Below, piece after piece: positions 7,658 through 16,409 of a stretch of DNA of 64,000 nt (position 1 is the first letter of the stretch; each line of letters begins with the position of its first letter). Position numbers and translations under genes: made by a program. The stretch spans positions 186,001-250,000 of the forward strand of contig JBOZRQ010000049.1 in assembly GCA_050789255.1 (NCBI GenBank). The letters are read 5' to 3'. The stretch is from JBOZRQ01 sp050789255. GTDB taxonomy: Bacteria; Bacillota; Sulfobacillia; Symbiobacteriales; Symbiobacteriaceae. Below the pieces are notes generated by a model that did no database searches, was not told the DNA's origin, and saw nothing but the letters and a program-made list of their open reading frames with translations.

Positions 7658-8698
7658 TTAGCCTAGCAGTTCGACGACCACCGCTTCAATTGTGAGCCTG
7701 GCATCGAAGCCGGATTTCATGGCGATGTCAGCCTCCAGGAGCTTGGAGAGCCCGTCCACGATCTCTTCCCGGGGGTAGTTCCGCAGGTAGCCGACCATTT
7801 TCTCGTAGGGGAACGGGTGCATTTTTGCCATGCCCGCCCCCTCCTTGATCGACACACCCCGGGCCACCAACGCCTTGACCATGAGCATCTGGCGGAAGCG
7901 GCCGGTCAGGGCGGCCAGGAGCTGCAGGGGGTGGTCGACCTGGCGGAGCATGCGCTCCAAGAGTTCGAGGGCCTTTCCCCGCTGCTTTAGCATGACCGCC
8001 TCGGTGAGGCGGAAGATCTCGGTCTCTGCGACGCCGCCCACAGCCACGTCGACGTCGGCCGGGGTGATCTCCCGGTTCTGGCCGATGTAGGTGGTGAGCT
8101 TCTGGAGTTCCGAATCGATCAGGCGCAGGTCGGTGCCCAGCTTGTCCATGAGCAGCCGTGCGGCCATATCGCCAAGGTGCTTGCCGTAGGCCTTGGCCCG
8201 GAGCTGGGTCCACATGAGGCAGTCCTGATCCTTCAGGGGCTTGCAGTCCACTGCGCCGCCGGTGGCGATTGCCGCCTTGGTCACCTTCTTGCGGCTGTCG
8301 GCGCCCTGGGTGGCGAGGATGATAAGGCAGGTCGAGGCCACCGGGCTCTTCAGGTATTGAATGAGCAAATCCTCGCCGGAGCCGGCGGGCTTCTCCTCAT
8401 CGCCCTCCTCCTCGTCGGCGCCCTTGCGGGAGGCGGTGAAGAGCGGGCAGTCACGCATGACCACCAGGCGGCGGTCGGCGAAGAAGGGCTGGGTTTGGGC
8501 GACGCTCAGGGTACGCTGGACCTGGTCGGGGGCTGCGTCGATTACGTGATAGTTAAAGTCAGCCGTTTCGGGCTGAACGAGCGCCTTGCGGATCTCCCGG
8601 AAGATCTCCTCCTCCAGGAACGGCTCGCCGCCGTAGATGAGGTAGACCGGCCGGATCTTGCCGGAGCGCAGTTCGGCCAGCGCCTCGCTGTGGTTCAA
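7658..8698 (-). CDS. holA: DNA polymerase III subunit delta
   Basis: HolA is the clamp-loader subunit that opens the beta clamp. The product shows the delta N-domain block VYLIYGGEPFLEEEIFREIR, the segment QTQPFFADRRLVVMRD, and the C-terminal collar helices (RMLRQVDHPLQLLAALTGRFRQML, without catalytic residues as expected). The best start is TTG 8698, 10 nt after GGAGGG, giving 346 residues; a TTG further upstream (8725) would give 355. A charged insert (KGADEEEGDEEKPAGSGED) lies near residue 100. Position next to rpsT matches many Firmicutes. Confidence 0.93.
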   Translation of the reverse strand: MNHSEALAELRSGKIRPVYLIYGGEPFLEEEIFREIRKALVQPETADFNYHVIDAAPDQVQRTLSVAQTQPFFADRRLVVMRDCPLFTASRKGADEEEGDEEKPAGSGEDLLIQYLKSPVASTCLIILATQGADSRKKVTKAAIATGGAVDCKPLKDQDCLMWTQLRAKAYGKHLGDMAARLLMDKLGTDLRLIDSELQKLTTYIGQNREITPADVDVAVGGVAETEIFRLTEAVMLKQRGKALELLERMLRQVDHPLQLLAALTGRFRQMLMVKALVARGVSIKEGAGMAKMHPFPYEKMVGYLRNYPREEIVDGLSKLLEADIAMKSGFDARLTIEAVVVELLG

Positions 8699-8817
8699 CC
8701 GGATCACTCCCTCCGTTCGACCCAATAGGTTTCTGCTCGCATGGGGCTTCTCCTGCAGGACTGACCAGCACGGAACCCGAAACTATGTGAGTCATTTCGT
8801 AACCGGGGGGTAGCTCT

Positions 8818-10524
8818 GTGCGCCGAGGCCCTGCCGTTATCCTGCTGCTGGCCCTTCTCGTGGCTTCCGCCTACGGCGCCCAACGGGCGATAACTTTCGG
8901 CTGGAAGCAACTGACGCAGTTTTCGCCATCGCACTTCGAGGCGCCTCGACCCACCACGGGCACGGCCGCACTCTCAAGTCGCGTGGTTTTGATTTTGTTG
9001 GATGGACTCCGGCCGGAGGATGCGCCGTACCTGCCGCAACTGGAGCTCCTGCGCCGCAAGGGCTCGGACTTTGATTTGACCGTGCCCTCGCCCGTCTATG
9101 GAGCACCTGCGCTTGCGACGCTTCTCACCGGCTCCGTGCCCACCGTGCACGGGGTGGTGCTTGATGCCCCGCCCCAACAGCTGGCGGCGGACTCGCTGAC
9201 GCTGGCCGCCGGTCGGGTCAAGGGCTCCACCGGCGCCGTGGGCAACGGTACCCTGGGCGCCCTCCTCGGCTCGGGGGTGGGGCAGTGGGAGACCGTAAGC
9301 TCTCCTGAGCAGGCGGTCCAGGTGGCTCGTCAGCTGGCCGGGGCCAGCGGCCCCAAGCTGGCGATTGTGCAGCTGGACGACCTTCACCGGGGCGCCCACG
9401 AGCTCAAGGAGGCCAGCCGGGACAGCGCCGAGTACCGGAACCTGCTGGCCGGCCTCGATGCACAGCTGGTGCAGATCCTGGAGCAGGTGGATTTGAAAAA
9501 GACCGCCGTGCTGGTCACCGGTGTCCTCCCCGTGGACCGTCAGGCCGGACACCCCACTAACGGCCGGGTACCGCTGGTCATGGCGGGGCCCGGGATCAAG
9601 GAGGGCATGCACGGCACGGCTACCCTTCAGGATGTGGCTCCGACCGTCTCCGTGCTGCTCGGCGCCCCGGTGCCGCTGCAGAGTCAGGGCAAGCCCCTGG
9701 TGGAGGCCCTCCAGGTGGAGGGGCGCCCGGCGGACGCCATCAGCCAGCGCTACCTGAGCGTGCGCAAGACCTACGCCGATGCGGCACTGCAGTCCTTGGG
9801 GAGCCTGAACCTGGCACCCGACGCCCCGGGCACGGCGGCGGAAGCCGCCGCCTACCTGCAGCAGGTTGAGCAGCAGGTGAAGACCGCCCGCTGGGAGGTC
9901 TGGAAGCAGCAGGTCCTGGACCGTCTTCCCTACATCGGCGGTGGGCTGCTGGTGGTGCTGCTGTATCTCATACTCGCTTTCCGGCAGCCCTTCAGCTTCG
10001 CCCTGTTCATGGGAACCCTGACCTATGCCTCGGCCTTTCATCTCATCTTCTTCGCCTCGGGCGGAAGCTACTCGCCCAGCCTAGCCGGTCTGGAAGGGTT
10101 TAGCGGTAACCTGGCGGCTGGGCTTGGGCTGCGGACTGCGGTGGCGATGAGCCTGGCAGCTATGGTTACAGGGCTTCTCCTCTCCCGGCGTGAGTTCAAG
10201 CGCCCGGTTTACGTCACCCGGGCGGCGCTGCATGCCCTTTTGGTCACCTCGGCTCTGGGGGCGCTGCCGGTGGCGGTGGGCGTGCTGGTGGTCGGATGGC
10301 AGTTCCCCGTGGAGTTGCCGGCGCCCGGCCTCCTGATCTGGTTCTTCGTCACCGGGATTCAGCTGGTCGTCATCGGCTATATGAGCCCGATCTGGGTGGG
10401 GCTCTCGCTGATATCGTTCCGTATCTTCCGCCACTTCTGGCCGCTCAAGGAGGTCGGCGACCCCGAGCGCAACGCCGACAAGGTGGTTCGCATGCGCTCG
10501 CTGCGCCGCTCCGCCCGTACCTAG
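8818..10524 (+). CDS. Membrane-anchored alkaline-phosphatase-superfamily protein, 568 aa
   Basis: An N-terminal signal/anchor (PAVILLLALLVASAYG) is followed by a domain resembling the phosphodiesterase/sulfatase fold: VVLILLDGLRPEDAPYLPQL at the metal site, then VYGAPALATLLTGSVPTVHG, then GHPTNGRVPLVMAGPGI. Residues about 370-550 hold five or six membrane helices, so the enzyme-like domain is probably outside the cell. The threonine/serine nucleophile position is not obvious, so catalysis is uncertain. GTG 8818 follows GGGGGGTA. panC starts 24 nt downstream on the same strand. Confidence 0.7.
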   Translation: MRRGPAVILLLALLVASAYGAQRAITFGWKQLTQFSPSHFEAPRPTTGTAALSSRVVLILLDGLRPEDAPYLPQLELLRRKGSDFDLTVPSPVYGAPALATLLTGSVPTVHGVVLDAPPQQLAADSLTLAAGRVKGSTGAVGNGTLGALLGSGVGQWETVSSPEQAVQVARQLAGASGPKLAIVQLDDLHRGAHELKEASRDSAEYRNLLAGLDAQLVQILEQVDLKKTAVLVTGVLPVDRQAGHPTNGRVPLVMAGPGIKEGMHGTATLQDVAPTVSVLLGAPVPLQSQGKPLVEALQVEGRPADAISQRYLSVRKTYADAALQSLGSLNLAPDAPGTAAEAAAYLQQVEQQVKTARWEVWKQQVLDRLPYIGGGLLVVLLYLILAFRQPFSFALFMGTLTYASAFHLIFFASGGSYSPSLAGLEGFSGNLAAGLGLRTAVAMSLAAMVTGLLLSRREFKRPVYVTRAALHALLVTSALGALPVAVGVLVVGWQFPVELPAPGLLIWFFVTGIQLVVIGYMSPIWVGLSLISFRIFRHFWPLKEVGDPERNADKVVRMRSLRRSART

Positions 10525-10548
10525 TCAGGATTTCGGAGGCGATTGGCC

Positions 10549-11394
10549 GTGGAACTGGTTCGCACCATTGAGTCCGTCCGTGCTGCAGTGAGGGCCGCCA
10601 AGCGGGCGGGCAAGCGCGTTGGCTTTGTGCCCACCATGGGCTACCTGCACGAGGGGCACCTGACGCTAATGCGGCAGGCCCGCTCCGAGTGCGACCTCGT
10701 GGTGGTCTCGATCTTCGTGAACCCCACGCAGTTCGGCCCTAACGAGGACTTCTCCCGTTACCCGCGAGACCTGGAGCGGGATCTCTCGCTGTGCGGCACC
10801 GTGCCGGTGGACCTGGTCTTCCACCCCGAGGTCGCTGAGATGTACCCGCAGCCCTACCTGACCACCGTATCGGTGAGCAAGCTGACCTCCGGGCTATGCG
10901 GAGCCTCCCGCCCCGGCCACTTTGACGGGGTTGCCTCGGTGGTCACCAAACTGCTGAACATTGTCGCCCCGGATGTGGCCTACTTCGGGCAGAAGGACGC
11001 CCAGCAGGTGGCGGTGATCCGGCGCATGGTGATCGACCTGAACATGGACGTGGAGATCAAGCCCGTTCCGATCGTGCGTGAGGCGGATGGGCTGGCCATG
11101 AGCTCTCGCAACGTCTACCTGTCGGCGGAAGAGCGCCAGGCGGCGCTGGTCCTCTCCCGGTCGCTCAGGATGGCCCGGGAGCGGGTCGTCGCCGGCGAGC
11201 GGGACATGGGCGCCCTTCAGAGCGCCGTCCTGGAGATGATCCAAGCGGAGCCGCTGGCGAATATCGACTACGTGCAAATCGTCGACTACGACACCCTCGA
11301 GCCGGTGTCCCAGTTGGGCGGAAGGGCGCTGCTGGCGCTGGCGGTCAGGTTCGGCAAGACCCGGCTGATCGACAACGTGGTGTTGGAAGGTTAA
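10549..11394 (+). CDS. panC: Pantothenate synthetase (pantoate-beta-alanine ligase)
   Basis: PanC joins pantoate and beta-alanine using ATP, the last step of pantothenate synthesis. The HIGH-like ATP loop is PTMGYLHEGHLTLMRQAR. Further signatures are FVNPTQFGPNEDFSRYPRD, SRPGHFDGVASVVTKL and the lid motif MSSRNVYLS. Length is the usual 280 or so residues. GTG 10549 fits the GGAGG spacing better than the TTG six bases upstream. panB and panD are not in the window. A terminator follows. Confidence 0.97.
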   Translation: MELVRTIESVRAAVRAAKRAGKRVGFVPTMGYLHEGHLTLMRQARSECDLVVVSIFVNPTQFGPNEDFSRYPRDLERDLSLCGTVPVDLVFHPEVAEMYPQPYLTTVSVSKLTSGLCGASRPGHFDGVASVVTKLLNIVAPDVAYFGQKDAQQVAVIRRMVIDLNMDVEIKPVPIVREADGLAMSSRNVYLSAEERQAALVLSRSLRMARERVVAGERDMGALQSAVLEMIQAEPLANIDYVQIVDYDTLEPVSQLGGRALLALAVRFGKTRLIDNVVLEG

Positions 11395-11398
11395 ATAG

Positions 11399-11438
11399 TA
11401 GAGACCGTCCCCCGTTTTTCGGAGGACGGTCTCTTTTC
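11399..11438. terminator. Bidirectional terminator between panC and cytochrome gene
   Basis: AGAGACCGTCC pairs with GGACGGTCTCT (11 bp), followed by TTTTCT on the plus strand. It ends at the last base of the convergent cytochrome gene. Confidence 0.85.
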
Positions 11439-11875
11439 TATTCGGCAAGTCCCCGGATGCTGTATGGTCGGGAGGTATGCCCCTTGTGGCAGTCGAGGCA
11501 GTTCTCCCCTTGGGACTGCTTGGTGCGGGCGTGGGAGGAGAGCGCACGGTGGCACTCGATGCACTGTCCGGCTACGACCTCCTTGCTGGAATCACGCAGG
11601 GTGATTGGAGTGGGGTAGTCGCCGGTGATGTTGTGGTAGAGGTGACGGGCACCGTCGGTATACTTCTGCACGAGGGACCCGGTGTGGCACTCGCTGCAGG
11701 TCACCTGGTTCTTGTGGTACGAGGAGGTGTGGGTCTTGCCGACCTCCTCCATGACATGGCAGTTCGTGCAGAAGGCCTGGTCGTCGCGGGCGGTGGCCAC
11801 GAGTGGGTAGATGAAAGCGGCCGCCAGGAGAAGGACAAAGGCTGTGACGGTGAAGATGAGAGGTTTGCGTCGCAC
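11438..11875 (-). CDS. Membrane-anchored tetraheme c-type cytochrome (NapC/NirT/NrfH-like)
   Basis: The 145-residue product has one N-terminal helix (PLIFTVTAFVLLLAAAFIYP) and four CxxCH heme motifs: CTNCH, CSECH, CIECH and CLDCH. This fits the NapC/NirT/NrfH group that passes electrons from menaquinol to periplasmic-side reductases. No reductase partner lies beside it. GTG 11875 follows AGGAGGGA, which is buried in a 12-bp hairpin (see 11881-11912). The NTF2-like gene ends 79 nt upstream on the same strand. Confidence 0.88.
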   Translation of the reverse strand: MRRKPLIFTVTAFVLLLAAAFIYPLVATARDDQAFCTNCHVMEEVGKTHTSSYHKNQVTCSECHTGSLVQKYTDGARHLYHNITGDYPTPITLRDSSKEVVAGQCIECHRALSSHARTKQSQGENCLDCHKGHTSRPYSIRGLAE

Positions 11876-11880
11876 AAGGA

Positions 11881-11912
11881 ATCCCTCCTGCTGTCAGTGT
11901 AGCAGGAGGGAT
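11881..11912 (-). promoter_or_regulatory. Hairpin sequestering the cytochrome ribosome-binding site
   Basis: On the minus strand ATCCCTCCTGCT and AGCAGGAGGGAT form a perfect 12-bp stem with an 8-nt loop. The 3' arm contains the whole Shine-Dalgarno AGGAGGGA, five nt from the GTG start. There is no T-run after the stem, so a terminator is less likely than translational control. Confidence 0.75.
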
Positions 11913-11954
11913 ACCGGATGGGGTATCCTGCGCAAAGAGTAGTTGCGACTGGGG

Positions 11955-12275
11955 TTACCGCAGGAATCGCACGTGGCTAATTCTCTCCCCGGCGACCCGG
12001 TAAATGGCCACGGCATGCTGCTCCTCCGGCCCCCGGCCGGTAATGCGCTCCTCGTCGACCACGTACTCGCCAATGCGGATCCGAGAGGCGATGCGGCAGT
12101 GGAGCTGCGGGTTGGCTGCGAACATGGGGCCGTAGCGCTCACGCATGGCAGCGTGTCCCTTCATGAGCAGGTTCCCGGCTCCGTCTTCAATGACACAGTC
12201 CTCGGTGAAAAAGGTGAGAAAGCGTTCTACGTCGCGGGCGTTGTAAGCGTCAAGCTGTCCCTGCACCGGATCCAT
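11955..12275 (-). CDS. NTF2/SnoaL-like small protein
   Basis: A 106-residue cone-fold protein: N-terminal helix VQGQLDAYNARDVERFLTFF, then DCVIEDGAGNLLMKGHAAMR and RYGPMFAANPQLHCRIASRI, typical of the SnoaL/ketosteroid-isomerase-like family. The substrate is unknown. ATG 12275 follows GGGGAGGAGTC, and the first 26 nt lie inside the end of the EamA transporter gene, so translation is coupled. Confidence 0.75.
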   Translation of the reverse strand: MDPVQGQLDAYNARDVERFLTFFTEDCVIEDGAGNLLMKGHAAMRERYGPMFAANPQLHCRIASRIRIGEYVVDEERITGRGPEEQHAVAIYRVAGERISHVRFLR

Positions 12276-13167
12276 GCGGTGACTCCTCCCCTTTGCTCGG
12301 CTGCAACTGGCTGACGATAACGGCTAATGTGATAAGGGTCGCGCCGACCCACTGGGGCGGGCTGATGATGTCACCGGCGAAGATCAGCCCCAGCGCCAGC
12401 GCGATCGGCAGCTCCACCACGCTGACGATGGCGGCACGGTTCGCCCCGATTAGGGAGATGCCACGGGTCAGGAAGAAGAACGGGGTCACCCCAGTTAGCA
12501 GGGCGGCGCCCGCGCAGAGTGCCCAGGCCTGCCACGGAAGTGCAGCCAACTCACCGAGCACGGTAGGCCGGATAGCGATGACGCCCAGGAACATGCCCCC
12601 GCGCGTCAGGGCTGTGGTTTCGGTGGGGGTCAGGCCCAAGCCGATGCGTTCGCCCAAAACAAGGTACATCGCATGAGCCACAGCCGCCGCCAGGGCCAGC
12701 ACGACGCCCAACAGGCTGACCATGCCCGTGGTCAGGTCTGCCAGGTCGGTGGTGAGCACCGCCCCGGCCAGGGTCAGGGCGAGGGCTGCCAGGTGGAGCT
12801 TGGTCGGGCGCTGACCAAGCACCAGCCAGGCTCCTACCGCCACCAGGGCCGGGTAGGTGAACAGCAGGATGGTGCCCAAAGAGATGGACAGGTACGCCAG
12901 GGAAACGTTGAAGGCGATGGCTGCACCGGCGCCCGCCAGGGTGAAACCTGCCGCCAGCCCTACGGACGGCCTGCCCACTGCTATGGCAGGCCGGCGCTCG
13001 CGCAGATACATGCCCCCAAGCAGCACAAGGGAGAAGAAAGAGTGCAGCAGGGTATAGCTCCAGGCATTCATGCCCAGGTCGAATCCGATTTTGAGGAAGA
13101 GCGACGTCGACGCGAAGGCGGCGGCTGACAGGATGGTGAGCAGGTAGCCGAGCAGGATGTTGTTCAT
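12250..13167 (-). CDS. EamA/DMT-family transporter
   Basis: A 305-residue membrane protein with ten predicted helices in two EamA repeats, opening LLGYLLTILSAAAFASTSLF and with typical glycine-rich helices (IAFNVSLAYLSISLGTILLF, GVTPFFFLTRGISLIGANRA). Drug/metabolite transporters of this kind usually export amino acids or metabolites; the substrate is not known. ATG 13167 is the sensible start; longer forms overlap comEC. comEC ends 24 nt upstream, so comEC, this gene and the NTF2-like gene may be co-transcribed. Confidence 0.85.
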   Translation of the reverse strand: MNNILLGYLLTILSAAAFASTSLFLKIGFDLGMNAWSYTLLHSFFSLVLLGGMYLRERRPAIAVGRPSVGLAAGFTLAGAGAAIAFNVSLAYLSISLGTILLFTYPALVAVGAWLVLGQRPTKLHLAALALTLAGAVLTTDLADLTTGMVSLLGVVLALAAAVAHAMYLVLGERIGLGLTPTETTALTRGGMFLGVIAIRPTVLGELAALPWQAWALCAGAALLTGVTPFFFLTRGISLIGANRAAIVSVVELPIALALGLIFAGDIISPPQWVGATLITLAVIVSQLQPSKGEESPHGSGAGTA

Positions 13168-13190
13168 ACCAGCTATATTAGCAGGGCGCC

Positions 13191-15674
13191 CTACCAGGCG
13201 GCAATCCATCGGCGGTTCAGAAGGCCGAGCGGCCGGTAGTTCTCGTCGCCGGGGGCGCCCCGGATGCCGCTGAGCGAGAGCGTGCTTCCGTCGGTCTTGA
13301 GCGTGACGGAGCCATGCAGGTCGGTGCGGTAGACGGTGATGCCCTGGGCAGCGAGGCGTTCCAGGGTCTCCTTGTGCGGGTGGCCGAAGACGTTTCCGGC
13401 GCCCGCCGAGATGACCGCCCACCGGGGGCGCACAGCCCGCAGGAACGCCTCCGAACTGCTGTACTCCGAGCCGTGGTGAGCCACCTTAAGCACGTCGGCG
13501 TGCAGGTCAACCTCAGCCGCCAACAGCCGGTCTTCAACCACATCCTCCATGTCGCCGGCGAGGAGCACGGAGATGTTGCGGAAGCGAAGCCGCAGCACCA
13601 CCGAGTTGCTGTTCTCGTCCGACCGGCTGCCGGTGATGAACTCAGCCGACGGGTGGAGCACCTCGAGTGTTACGTGGCGGCCCAGCTTGAAACTCTCCCC
13701 CGCCGTCGGGCGCCACACCGGAATACCCTTTCGGGCAGCGACGGCCACGCCTTCGAGGTACCCCTGTGCGTCGTGGGGAAACCGAGGCTCAATGAGGGCG
13801 CCCACCGGGAACGCCTCCAGCACGGCGGCCAGCCCACCGGCGTGATCCTGATGCGGGTGGGTCAGGACCACGTAGTCGAACCGCTCTACCCCTTCTCGGA
13901 TCGCATAGGGGACAACCACCTCCTGCCCGGTGTCGTAGCCCTGCCGCCCCTTGGTCGGGTCGGGCGGGCTGGCGGGGCCGGCGTCCACCAGCATGTTGCG
14001 GCCGCCCGGCGCCCGAATCAGGATGGCATCGCCCTGACCGACATCCAAGAAGGTGATGTAGAGGGTGTCGGGCGGGTCGGCCAGGGCCAGCCGCCAGGTC
14101 CAGCCCGTGGCCAGGACTAGCACCAGCGCTGCTACGGCGGTGCGGCGGCTCGGGCGGGGGCTGCGAGCCCACCAGCGGGCGGCCTGGCGTGAGCGGTCGA
14201 GCAGCGCCCGCCGCAGGGTGGGCGCCGTGACCACGGCCAGGCAGACGTACCAGGTGACCACCCAGACCGTGGGGAGTTGCCCAAGTTCGAGGTAGGCGCC
14301 CGGCACGGCGGAGGTGGCCTTAACCACGAAAACCAGGAGCCACAGGCCCCACCGGACGATCCAGTTCAGGAGCCAGGCCACCATGGGCACCACCAGGCCG
14401 ATGAGAACGGAGACCGATCCGATGTTGACGATGGGCTCCAGGAAGGCGAGGACCATAAGGTTCGCCAGCGGGGCCACCGTGGAGAAGGCTCCGAAGCTGT
14501 GCAGGCTGATGGGCTCCACCATGACCTGGGCGGCAAAGGTAACGGAAAGCCCGGCGGCCAGCCAGCCCCCCGCCTTCTCCCCGAAGGCCCACTGGAGCTT
14601 GGGCGCAAGCCACCGCTCTATAGGGCGGGCGAACAGCAGGATGCCCAGCGTGGCCATGAGCGAGAACTGAAAGCCCAGGTCGAACACGAGCCCCGGCGCC
14701 CACAGAAGCAGCAGAAATGCGGCGGCGCCCAGGGTGTTGAGGGCATTTCGCTCCCGGCGCAAAAGGTCGCCTACGAGAACCAGGACGGCCATCAGCCCGG
14801 CTCGCAGCACCGAGGGGCTGGCGCCCGTCAGGAAGACGAAGAAGATGACCAGCGGGATGGCCAGGGCCGCCGACCGCCGCTTGGAAAGCCCGCACCAGCC
14901 CAACAGGGCCATGAAGGGCATGACGATCATGGCGATGTTGCCGCCCGAGACCGCCAGCAGGTGGAAGACGCCGCTGGATTTGAAGGCCTCCTTGATGTCG
15001 TCGGGCAGGTCGGAGCGGGTGCCAAAGAGCAGGCCCGCCATCAGGGCCGCTTCCTTGGGGGGCAGGGTTTTCTTCAGCACCCCTTCCAGCTTGATGCGCG
15101 CAGCCACAGCAGCCCTGCGCAGCGGGTTCAGGGCGCCCGGCCCCTGGGGCTGGGCCGTTGACACCGTGGTCTCCAGGTAGACCCCCTGCCTGGCCAGGTA
15201 AGCGGCGCGGTCAAACCCGCCCGGCACCCGGGGGCCGAGCGGGGCCTTAAGCGTTCCGTTCAGCTTGACCCGCTCGCCAAACCCTGGCGCCTTGCCCCCC
15301 CGTTGGGTGACATAGAGCTTTCCGCCGGCTCCCACGGCATTCACGGTCTCGACCTGCACGATATACCCGGTGCCAGATGGCTTGAGCAACTCCGGCTCGG
15401 TGACCACCGTGCCGGTGAGCTCGGCCTTAAGGCCCTGCCAGGCGCTCAGGTTGCCGTGGCCGGCGGTTTGGGCGTAGGCGTAGCGGAGGGCGCCCAGGCA
15501 GGCCACCGCCATGAGAACGGCCAGGGTTGCGTGCCGGGCGCCGCGGGCGAGCGCAGCCCACACAGCGCACGCGAGAATGGCGACCAGCGCCAGCCCGGGG
15601 TGGGGCCGCAGCCATTCGGCCGCCCCGATTCCCACAGCTAGCGCCGCCGCCATTACCAGCGCTGGACGCACCAT
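13191..15674 (-). CDS. comEC: DNA internalization competence protein ComEC/Rec2
   Basis: ComEC forms the channel that carries single-stranded DNA into the cell. The roughly 827-residue product has an N-terminal membrane and OB-like region, a central Competence domain (LLFGTRSDLPDDIKEAFKSS, FHLLAVSGGNIAMIV) with many helices, and a C-terminal metallo-beta-lactamase domain (LDVGQGDAILIRAPGGRNML, VLTHPHQDHAGG, VLKVAHHGSEYSSSEAFL). ATG 15674 lies 11 nt after GGAGAGGAAG; GTG starts at 15680 and 15695 are alternatives. comEA lies 32 kb away, unlike the comEA-comEC operon of Bacillus. Confidence 0.95.
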   Translation of the reverse strand: MVRPALVMAAALAVGIGAAEWLRPHPGLALVAILACAVWAALARGARHATLAVLMAVACLGALRYAYAQTAGHGNLSAWQGLKAELTGTVVTEPELLKPSGTGYIVQVETVNAVGAGGKLYVTQRGGKAPGFGERVKLNGTLKAPLGPRVPGGFDRAAYLARQGVYLETTVSTAQPQGPGALNPLRRAAVAARIKLEGVLKKTLPPKEAALMAGLLFGTRSDLPDDIKEAFKSSGVFHLLAVSGGNIAMIVMPFMALLGWCGLSKRRSAALAIPLVIFFVFLTGASPSVLRAGLMAVLVLVGDLLRRERNALNTLGAAAFLLLLWAPGLVFDLGFQFSLMATLGILLFARPIERWLAPKLQWAFGEKAGGWLAAGLSVTFAAQVMVEPISLHSFGAFSTVAPLANLMVLAFLEPIVNIGSVSVLIGLVVPMVAWLLNWIVRWGLWLLVFVVKATSAVPGAYLELGQLPTVWVVTWYVCLAVVTAPTLRRALLDRSRQAARWWARSPRPSRRTAVAALVLVLATGWTWRLALADPPDTLYITFLDVGQGDAILIRAPGGRNMLVDAGPASPPDPTKGRQGYDTGQEVVVPYAIREGVERFDYVVLTHPHQDHAGGLAAVLEAFPVGALIEPRFPHDAQGYLEGVAVAARKGIPVWRPTAGESFKLGRHVTLEVLHPSAEFITGSRSDENSNSVVLRLRFRNISVLLAGDMEDVVEDRLLAAEVDLHADVLKVAHHGSEYSSSEAFLRAVRPRWAVISAGAGNVFGHPHKETLERLAAQGITVYRTDLHGSVTLKTDGSTLSLSGIRGAPGDENYRPLGLLNRRWIAAW

Positions 15675-15755
15675 GTGCACCGGCTTCCTCTCCACCGCGT
15701 GTCAGGCCAAGCAGTGCACTTCCTTAAACGTAAACGGTCCCTCTCTGGTTCGATA

Positions 15756-16409
15756 TCAACGAACCCACCAACTACGCCGATGCGAAAGCAACAGGGCGAA
15801 GAGCCAGCAGGCCACACCCAGAAGGATCAGGTTTCGGGAGTGCAGCTCCGGGGCCACGCCGGCCATCGGGGTCGATACCCGGTAAAGGTAGAGGTTCTTG
15901 GTGATCAGTCCCGGTGCAATCAGGTCGAGAACACACCAGAATGAGACGGTTGCGATTCCGGCGAGGTGGTGCCGTGCCAGGGAGGCCGCTGCCACGGCTA
16001 CACCGCTCAGGGCGAGCGTCGGGCCGCCCGCCACCGCCGCCATCGCCAGGAATCGGTAATGAACGTACCACGCCTGCGTGATCCATACACCGACGCCGGC
16101 CGTCGCAAGCCAGGCGCACGTGGGCGCTGCCGCCGCAATGAGCAGCCGCTGTGACGGCCAACTTGGGTAGCTCAGGTGCACCTCCGAGACCCCATTGCGC
16201 CGTTCCAGCACAGGCAAGGACGCCGCCCAGAACCCTGCGACCAGGGGCAGGTAGACCTCAAACAAGACGTAGAGATCCTCGGGGCGCCGCTGGAGGGCCA
16301 ATAGTTCTGTCCGCTTGAACAGGACGGTCAGGAGAACCCCCATCCCTATGGCCGGAACGGCCCAGTTCCAGTCCGACTGGACCTTCCAGTAGATCTGTGC
16401 CAGCCTCAT
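15756..16409 (-). CDS. ABC-2-like membrane permease, last gene of ECF-ABC operon
   Basis: A 217-residue protein with about six predicted helices (WAVPAIGMGVLLTVLF, LYVLFEVYLPLVAGFWAASL, LIAAAAPTCAWLATAGVGVW, FLAMAAVAGGPTLALSGVAV). No catalytic motif. Its ATG at 16409 overlaps the stop of the upstream permease (ATGA). By position it is probably the second membrane partner of the two ATPases. Family-level identity is weak. Confidence 0.65.
   Translation of the reverse strand: MRLAQIYWKVQSDWNWAVPAIGMGVLLTVLFKRTELLALQRRPEDLYVLFEVYLPLVAGFWAASLPVLERRNGVSEVHLSYPSWPSQRLLIAAAAPTCAWLATAGVGVWITQAWYVHYRFLAMAAVAGGPTLALSGVAVAAASLARHHLAGIATVSFWCVLDLIAPGLITKNLYLYRVSTPMAGVAPELHSRNLILLGVACWLFALLLSHRRSWWVR

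Noticed and set aside
14277..15161. 294-residue plus-strand frame opposite comEC
   Set aside because: Antisense of a clear membrane protein gene in GC-rich DNA; Gln/Gly/His-rich product with no domain.
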